A stretch of DNA of 64,000 nt, taken from positions 101,038,207 through 101,102,206 of the forward strand of contig CM054116.1 in NCBI GenBank assembly GCA_028673005.1, read 5' to 3'. Every line of letters begins with the position of its first letter. Positions within the stretch are counted from its first letter, which is position 1. Both the position numbers and the translations under genes were made by a program. Below the pieces are notes generated by a model. It searched no databases and was not told where the DNA came from. It worked only from the letters and a program-made list of their open reading frames with translations. Below are positions 56,438 through 64,000 of the stretch, one piece after another. This DNA is from Tanypteryx hageni. Taxonomy: Eukaryota > Arthropoda > Insecta > Odonata > Petaluridae.

Positions 56438-59353
56438 ATGCAGCACCAATTTAGCGATAGGTCATTGATAGAATGTTCCGTAAAGGGCGCGACGGGTCGC
56501 AATTCCAATTTTGATGCGACGCCATACAGTCGTGGGAGTGATTGTGGTGGGAGCGCATGTAGTTTTAGAGTGGTCGAGAAAGTCAAGGGTGAGATTAGTA
56601 TGCGAAGTGATAGTGAAAAATTAAACGTCGTCGTACTGAACCGTCGCAGCATCCGTAGGAAAATTGCTGAGTTCGAGCATCTTATTCGCAGTCTGCATGC
56701 CGGCGTCGTGATAGGCACAGAAAGTTGGTTAACGGATGAGATTCAGAGTCAGGAGATATTTCCTAGAGACTATCGTGTCTATAGAAAAGATCGCGCTAAT
56801 AGATCGGGCGGGGGAGTTTTCATAGCGGTTAGCGATATGTACGATAGCAGTGAGATTCCGATAAGTGACGAGGATATCGAGAGTGTTTGGTGCCGCATAG
56901 GTAAAGATGGCTCCAAAAAGGTGTTCATATGCTCGTTTTACAGGACACCTAACGCTGGTGTAGATTGTATTTTAAGTCTCGAGAAACAATTATCAAAGCT
57001 TAGACTGATAAATCAAGATGGTATCGTTATAGTCGGTGGTGACTTTAACTTACACTCAATTTATTGGGAAAATCTATGTTTTGAATCTAGAGGTAAAGAA
57101 CGCGAATCCTGTGAGGAATTAATCGAAACATTCTGCGAGCACTCTCTCCTTCAATTAGTCAGAAAGCCAACGCGATTGGGAAACATATTAGATTTATTAG
57201 CAACTAACGTCCCAGAAAGAATAAACTAAGTCACCATTGAAGATGGGATAAGTGATCATCAGGCCGTATATGCAGAGTGTAAGTTGAAAATCGATAGGCA
57301 CCCTAAGCCTCAAAGAAAGTTTTATATATTTGCTAGGGCAAACTTTTCAAGCTTCAGGTCGCGCCTACGAGAAATACTACCTGGCTTCCGTGATATGACC
57401 GAACGATCAGGTGCTGAGTCATCATGGAAACTATTCAAGGATATAATGCTAGAGAGTATCGATAAGTACATTCCAATTAAATTGAAGGTCGAAAATAAAG
57501 AGCCACGTTGGTACAATAAGCAAGTTAGGAGTGCGCTTAGGCGTCAGAGAATAAGCCACGCGAAAATAAAAAATATGCCGTCTACATCATCCGATGAATA
57601 TAGAGCAACTAAAGTTAAGACGTATAAGGAATCCCGCGCTAAAGCGAGAACTACTATGCGCGAGGCTTTTACTAACTTCCGGAATAAGGTATTAAATAAT
57701 TATTTGAAGGAGGACCCTAAAGCGTTTTGGTCCTATGTGAGAGAGGTCCAAGGTAGAGGCCCTACAGTACCTTCCCTGCGTAATGACTCGGGTGCCGTTA
57801 TTCATGATAGCGTAGAGAAAGCCAACCTGTTAAACGGTCATTTTGTAAAAGCATTCACAGCCGTCAGCGACCATTGCATACATTATGCACCCGCAATAAG
57901 GGGGGACCTGATGGACGATACAGTATTTTCTGAGGTGGGAACAGCAAAACAATTAAGTTCCATCAGACATAACAAAGCCACTGGCCCCGAAGAAATTCCT
58001 GCTCGCGTTTTAAAAGAATTAGCTGAAGAAATAGCACCTTTTCTTCCGATAATCTTCGAGAAATCCATTTCTCGCGCAGAGGTCCCTAGCGACTTGAGGT
58101 TAGCGCACGTTACCCTAATTCGTAAAGGCGGCGACAAGGAGAACCCAGAAAATTACAGGCCGATTTCTTTAACTTCGATATCGTGTAAGATTCTCGAGCA
58201 TATACTCGTTAGCAACATAATGCGATTTCTTGATAGTAAATTATTGTTAGATGATTGTCAACACGGCTTCAGGAAAGGTAGGTCATGTGATACTCAGCTC
58301 GGTCTTTTTGTTAATTGTTTACTGAGAAGCGGAGAAAAGAATACGCAGGTCGATGCCATCTTCTTAGATTTTAGGAAAGCCTTTGATAAGGTACCTCACA
58401 GGAAGTTAATAACGAAATTAGAAACCTTAGGCGTTAATTCTAAAATCGTTAGTTGGATCCGTGAATTTTTATATCATAGGAAGCAGAAGGTTGTTATAGA
58501 TGGGAAATCTTTGAACTTTGTGGAGGTTGTTTCTGGCGTTCCACAGGGTAGTGTAATTGGTCCGTTATTATTTCTAATTTATATAAACGATATCAGCTCA
58601 GTAGTCAGAAGTAAAATTAGGCTTTTCGCGGACGACACCGTCATCTATAGAGAAATAAGCAATCCGGAAGACCACCAGTATCTCCAAAATGACCTAGAAG
58701 CTATTTCTGTATGGTGTAAGGAATGGCAGTTAGAGATAAACCAAAAGAAAAGCTGCGTCATCAACTTCTGGAGAACCAAGAGTATCTCGTTGAATAATAA
58801 TTATTCGTTGGACGGAGTAGAGATTCCAGTTTCAGACTCGATTAAATACCTCGGAGTCACGATCCATCGTGATCTCTCGTGGGACACCCACATTCGCCAA
58901 TTGATAGGTGCCGCTAACAAAAAGCTGGCCTTTATAGGGAAAATAGTTCGAAATAGCTTCGAAAAAGAGAAAGAAATATGTTATTTATCCTTGGTTCGAC
59001 CGCAGGTCAAATATGCTTCAGCTGTGTGGGATCCTTACGAAAAGGGACTCACTAACGAGATAGAAAAGGTTCAGCGCAGGGCAGCTAGATTTGTAAAGAG
59101 GAATTACGATAGTAAACAAAGCGTAACATCATTAATAGAAAATCTGAAATGGACATCGTTAGAGGAACGTAGGCTGCAGGCTAGAATTAAACTACTGGAA
59201 AAATTTATGTCGGAGGGACCAGCGAATGAGGTAGTAGGACTTATCAGAAGCCCGACGTATCTCGGAAGGCAGGACAGTGAGGATAAGATTCGCGAGATCG
59301 ACTGTAGAACGGAGCGATATAGAGGATCGTTTCTCCCTAGGACGATAAGATAA
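56438..59353 (+). pseudogene. CR1-type ORF2 (endonuclease plus reverse transcriptase), one stop codon
   Basis: The frame has ATG candidates at 56438 and 56600. Endonuclease blocks: LNVVVLNRRSIRRK, VIGTESWLTDE, FICSFYRTPNAG, IVGGDFNLHSIYW, NILDLLATNV and ISDHQAVYAE. The only break is TAA at 57227-57229, between the last two blocks. Reverse transcriptase: ENYRPISLTSISCKILEHIL, HGFRKGRSCDTQL, FLDFRKAFDKVPHRKL, VSGVPQGSVIGPLLFLIYIN, RLFADDTVIYRE and IKYLGVTIHRDLSW. The FADD active site is intact. The C-terminal region has LVRPQVKYASAVWDPYEKGL, usual in this superfamily. It ends at TAA 59351-59353. Confidence 0.9.
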
Positions 59354-59442
59354 CGTAGGAAAACTATGGACCCTTGGTGCACTGCACCCCCTGCCATCCA
59401 CCAAAAAGGTGACTTGCAGGGTATAATGTAGATGTAGATGTA

Positions 59443-59945
59443 CTTATGGGTAAACTTCGAATGGTGGAGAATCTAACACCTAATCCGCCATTGTATAATG
59501 GATTTCTCAAATGCGGATTTTTCATTCGCGGCCATGTAGAGGAAAGTAACCCTCGCGATAAGGGAACTTATTCATTGTTATGAATGGTTTACAAGTTTAA
59601 GATAAAAAGTTAATTTTTTTCCATTAAAGATAAAGCTCTAGTCGGATCGCTTGATATCAGTATGCTATCTTGGCTTTCTATTTTGATGTTAATCCTAAAT
59701 ACCAAATTTTATAGAAATCCTTTCAGTATCATAACCTTTCATGTTTGCATACAAGGAGACTAACAAACGAACTAACCAAAAATAATAGAAGCTTTTTGCT
59801 TTAAGAAATACTAGCAGTTGCCCGTCGATAAATCGACTGGTTGGTTGGATTAAATATTGTTCTGGTAGTTCGCCTTCTGTCACATTTACATGAAGGTCAG
59901 CGACTGCAAGGTTTATTTCCTTTTACTAATGTACGCTTGGAGTGC
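59443..59945. other. Non-coding, no gene
   Basis: TAATCCGCC...AAATGCGGATTTTTC (59480-59525) recalls pogo/Tigger internal sequence. Otherwise unremarkable AT-rich DNA. Confidence 0.35.
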
Positions 59946-59947
59946 CA

Positions 59948-61692
59948 CATTATTTCCTACAGCGTCAAATGTCCGCTAGCAGTGCCACCTTAACATCAAC
60001 CACTACAATTACGTCGAGCAGAGCTTAGCCGGTCAAAAAACTCAATATCTCGCCAACGGTTTGACCGATTTCAATTTTATAATTTTTCTGCAAATCTGCA
60101 GATCGAGACGTTTAATTTGATGCATCACACGTTAAGGGGGCTGTTACTTTCGCATTAAAATTTTTATTTTTTACGCTATTAATATTTAGATATACTTCAT
60201 TATCATACTTACTATTTCCCGACCATTTCAATTTGAAAATGTTTATAACGAAAAAATGTCAGTATGGAAACAAAATAAAAAGGAAATATCTATGTATACC
60301 TTGCAATACGCTCGGGTTGCGTTCCAAAATACCAGTGTATCGCGAATCAGCGTATTGCGAAACACATTAGTACATAGGAGCAATACTATAAAAAAGAGAT
60401 ACGTTTCTAAATGAATTAAAATCACGGGTAAGCACGACAGATATGTTCCTAAAAGAAGGGTCTTGTTGCGCGAAATCGTGCTAAACAAATGCAAAAATCC
60501 GATTGAAAACCGTGTCAAAGATAGGTTCGTTTTGATTTTTTTCGCTTGCGACATTTCAAACTTATAAGGGTAAAAACTCGAGCACAAATTCAATGTGTCA
60601 TCACCACGATCTCGGAATGAAAACCGACTATAGTCTGCCTAAACACTACCTTGGACATAAAAAGAAACTCGTCGATTACATTATTCCTCCGGTGCAATAT
60701 TGTGTACACATGAAATGAATATGAAAACAATTTAGAAGTAGTTCGTATATAATGGAACTAAGCTCATTTTCATTGCTCACGTTGAGACCTTTTGAATGGG
60801 CAGAGAAAGGATCTTACTTCTCCGGGTTTTGTAAGAGCGTACATATGTCCGAATCAAGCGAGCGTATCGAGAGGTACTGTCAGAAAGTGTAATGAGTCCG
60901 AAAACCGAAGAAAGCATATCGCGAGATGTACCTGTATTGTTTACACTTGGAACAAAATAAAAAGGAAATGTGACATGTGCAATAAAAACAGTTATAATTC
61001 ATTATCATACTTACTATGTCCCGATAATTTCATTTTGAAATATTTATAACAAAAAAATGTGTTCGGAAACAACCAAAAAGGAAATATATTGTTTACACTT
61101 GGAACAAAATAAACAAGAAATATTAATGTGACATGTGCATTAAAAACAGTTATAATTAATTATCATACTATGTCCCGATAATTTCAATTTGAAAATGTTT
61201 ATAACAAAAAATTTCACTTTGGAATCAAAATACAAGGAAATATATTATTTGCATTTGGAACAAAATAAAAAGGAATATTGATGTGACATGTGCATTAAAA
61301 CAGTTATAATTCATTATCATACTTACTATGTCTCGATCATTTCAATTTGAAAACGTTTATAACAACTTAATGTCGTTGTATCTTCACAAAAATATTGATA
61401 GTAAGCCTTCTTGTTTAAACTTGAAATAAACACATTACCAAGAAACTGAGCGAGTTCTACTATTGTCTGCTAGGGCCATGTTATTTCCTACAGGGCCATG
61501 TTATTTCCTACAGCGTCATCTTAACAGCAACCATTACAACTACGTAGAGAAGAGCTTAGCCGGTCAAGAAAAATCTCAGTATCTCATCAATGGTATGGCC
61601 GATTTCAATTTTATCAACATTTTGGCAAATCTGCAGGTCAAGACGTTTAATTTGATGTATCACACGTTAAAGTGGCTGTTACCTTCACTTTA
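59948..61692. repeat. Repeat block: ~200-bp direct repeats flanking ~156-bp tandem units
   Basis: A segment starting TTATTTCCTACAGCGTCA at 59951 recurs at 61502, sharing AGAGCTTAGCCGGTCAA, GACGTTTAATTTGATG and ATCACACGTTAA blocks over about 200 bp. Between them GTTATAATTCATTATCATAC units start at 60991, 61149 and 61303 (154-158 bp apart), and a related unit starts at about 60198. Just before the second flank AGGGCCATGTTATTTCCTAC is duplicated in tandem (61473 and 61493). Probably a diverged non-autonomous repeat, not a gene. Confidence 0.75.
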
Positions 61693-63463
61693 ACCCCTCA
61701 AGCCCGGAGTAGATTTATTAAACCCCACCCGTACGGCCGGATGAGGTTTTTAAATTTTCACGATTGCGTTGCAAAAACGTTCGAGAAAATTTAAAAAATC
61801 ATAACTTTATAAATTTTCTCTCGATTTTTCTGATTTTATTGTGGATTTACGAAAAACATGAAATTTGTAAATATCCATTTTTTGTATCATATTTTACAAA
61901 CAAACATTGTTGCAGTAGAAGAGAATGTACACCAATCGCTAATTTTCCGACGCGCGTTCGCACTTTATATATAACATTCAGCACCGGGAAATCTATGAAA
62001 GATATTGATGTACAATCTGAATAAAAGAATAACTTAAATTAGTAACTATTTTATTCTACGAATCTACCCATCTAAACCAATTAGGTGAAAAGTTTTACGT
62101 ATCTCAACTTTTTCATATCTTGACTGGAAATTTTTAAGTAAATGTAGTATTACTGATTTATTAGAAGACGATTAATTTATATATAAACGTTTTAGTTATA
62201 TAGTCATTATTCTTGTTTATTACAAAAGTCACATAGAAGAAATGATTACATTTCGTTCATTGAAAAGGGAGTTATGACGACGTATACATCAGAAATGAAT
62301 TTAGATGCAAAACACGGAAAACTTTCAAAAGTTAAACTAGCTTATGAGGTTATGAGTCCTTTTCAAATATTTTTAGAAAATTTTCACATGCGTAATTGGA
62401 TTCAGCAAGAAATGCCTTATAGTTTAGTAAACACTTCTAGTAAAATAATTTGTAAATATATGGAAGAGCTTCGCTGTTCGTGATTTTTGATGACGTGTCA
62501 TCTTCTTGCTCACTCGCTTCATCGCTGCTTTGGTCCCACTAGATAGCACAACAGAGAAAGCCCTTATCTGAAGAGGAAAACAAACCCTACATCTTCTTTC
62601 AGATGACAAAGAAAAGGAACCCAATTTTGTGGGTTCCCTTTCCTCAGGTATTTTTGTGTCAACTTTAGAAACAGAAAGTCCGTAGGTCAGTGGTAAAAAC
62701 TAAAATTCTATCACAAAACTAAACGTATATTATATGCAAACAAATACATACAAATAGATATACGCAATTTCCCGAAATTCCTCTCCGAAAAGAACAAAGG
62801 CTCCTTCTCAACTAACTTGCTTTGGGGATGCAAAAAACCTTAGTAATCCGAACCAACTCAAAGAGGACAAAATAACAGACGTTGACGCTCTCCTATGCAG
62901 CGAGGATCGCGCGGTCATGAAAGCGAATGTTTACCGAAATGATTTTACTCAACCCAATTCCATTCTTCATGAATTGCATCGTAAACATTTTAAATAAGAC
63001 GTTTTCCTTTCTTTTTTTACATGCCGACGAAGACCTTTGTCGCATGACATAAGCCAAATGGCTCCACCAGGAAAAAAAGGGGAGAAAAATCGTGCTCTCC
63101 TTTGAAATGATACACAATTGCTACATTACATTTCAAACACCAAGGAAAGGTTCCTTACCGCATTAAAAAGCGATTTTTATACGGAAAAACACCGTCATAT
63201 CGTAGCAAAATTGAAAATTCCATCGCAAAATTCAACGTTGATTATAAATTTTTTAAAACAGGAAAAAATACCGGACACGCATAGATAGGAAGTACAAAGC
63301 TTCCTCTTTGAAAATATATAAAGGTTATTTAGATTTAAAGAAGTCTCTAGTGTCAAAAGATAAAAGAAATTATGGCTGACGCAGGACGTAATAGTACGTC
63401 TGACGGCCGATTGGACAGTTTTAGCAGGACGTAATAGTACGTCTGACGGCGTTTACGGGTTAA
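61690..63463 (-). mobile_element. piggyBac-like element, degraded, TTAA at both ends
   Basis: TTAA at 61690-61693 is followed by CCCCTCAAGCCCGGAG. TTAA at 63460-63463, read on the minus strand, is followed by CCCGTAAACGCCGTCAGACG. TTAA plus CCC is the signature of piggyBac termini. The motif GCAGGACGTAATAGTACGTC occurs twice inside the right end (63383 and 63424) as a subterminal repeat. The minus strand near 62590 has SSERRCRVC, resembling the start of the cysteine-rich domain at the piggyBac transposase C-terminus. The left and right inner ends differ, and the transposase is otherwise unreadable. Confidence 0.5.
62611..62643. repeat. Small perfect hairpin
   Basis: AAAGGAACCCA and its complement TGGGTTCCCTTT enclose the short loop ATTTTG. 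The stem is about 11 bp. It lies inside the piggyBac-like element. Function unknown. Confidence 0.7.
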
Positions 63464-63882
63464 AAACCTCATTTTATTACGCTATTAATATATAGATAAT
63501 GTTATGGCATCTTTTAAGAGAATTTTTTTCTTTATTTGTACTATCGATTTTATTCAAAGTGATATTTTTCAAATTAACTACATTAGATTAAGTTTCCCAG
63601 AAAAAATACGGAATTTGGAGTGATTTTACGGAAATTTATTTTTTTTTGGAAAAAAATGTTATTCTATAAAAATGTCCGTAAAATTAAACAGCTCTTTTCC
63701 ATTAGCCATAAATCACACGAGCTCAAAGGAAAACATTTTATTATATTTCAACATTTTTTAAAAACACAAAAGGTCCTATAGATTTAGACGAAATACTAAG
63801 TTTGAAGAAACGACTCTCACTTATATCATCATTGCAAACAAAGCACCACATCCAAGACAATACATCTCATCACAACCTATAC

Positions 63883-64000
63883 CAGAGGTCCCAAACTAAA
63901 ATTGCACGATGATCAAATATATAATTCCAAAGTAGCCGGAGGGCAGCAATTCATTTCCACATACAGGGCGGTCTGCATGCCACAATAATGAGCCTACACA
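63883..64000 (+). mobile_element. hAT-like left end, runs off the window
   Basis: CAGAGGTCCCAAACTAAAAT at 63883 followed by GCCGGAGGGCAGC resembles the left terminus of hAT elements of the same broad group as 36828. The right end and target duplication are outside the window, so this is tentative. Confidence 0.35.

Larger units (their letters stand above)
54690..59442 (+). mobile_element. CR1/L2-type non-LTR retrotransposon, nearly full length (~4.75 kb)
   Basis: A plus-strand LINE with a ~600-bp 5' region, ORF1 with an esterase domain, ORF2 with endonuclease and reverse transcriptase, and a short 3' UTR (59354-59442) ending in a GATGTA repeat (about 59427-59441), as typical for this superfamily instead of poly(A). 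The left border is approximate, placed where sequence changes near CTTTACCTGGCTGTTGAAG. Each ORF has just one stop codon and no frameshift was seen, so it is a young insertion. It is antisense to the CUB gene. Confidence 0.85.

Overview
This is eukaryotic nuclear DNA: AT-rich, intron-containing and full of transposable elements. The two host genes and the transposon mix (Tigger/pogo, hAT, piggyBac-like, RTE and CR1 LINEs, tRNA-derived SINEs) point to an arthropod, most likely an insect. I cannot name the species. There are no bacterial operons, no CRISPR arrays, no rRNA genes and no viral genes that I can recognise.

Two protein-coding genes lie on the minus strand. (1) FAM91A1: its first six coding exons (about 273 residues) run from 13455 down to 2991. 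All splice sites are canonical and all phases agree. The rest of the gene lies to the left of position 1. Intron 4 is swollen to 6.2 kb by a stack of nested DNA transposons. (2) A CUB-domain receptor: six exons between 49511 and 30010 encode the C-terminal ~916 residues, namely three CUB or CUB-like domains, one LDL-receptor class A module, a transmembrane helix and a short basic tail. Its 5' exons lie to the right of the window or were not found. The architecture resembles LEV-10/Neto-type synaptic auxiliary proteins, but orthology is not established.

Layout: 1-1808 Tigger copy; 2.5-13.5 kb FAM91A1 with intronic transposons; 13.5-29.7 kb intergenic, with hAT-type elements that have visible 8-bp target duplications, SINEs and one foldback element; 30.0-49.5 kb CUB receptor gene, with a hAT copy carrying a perfect 8-bp duplication 63 bp inside one intron; 49.9-52.8 kb an RTE-type LINE (minus strand) inserted in a TA microsatellite; 52.85-53.06 kb a short terminal-inverted-repeat element containing a hammerhead-ribozyme-like motif; 54.7-59.4 kb a nearly intact CR1/L2-type LINE (plus strand) with only one stop codon in each of its two ORFs; 59.9-61.7 kb diverged repeat arrays; 61.7-63.5 kb a piggyBac-like element with TTAA ends; a hAT-like end at the right border.

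The left ~30 kb is visibly poor in CpG and the right ~34 kb is not. This fits different germline methylation histories of the two gene domains, but I have not computed it. Exon boundaries were placed by eye from splice consensus, phase agreement and recalled protein-family sequence. Transposon boundaries were placed from terminal repeats and target duplications.
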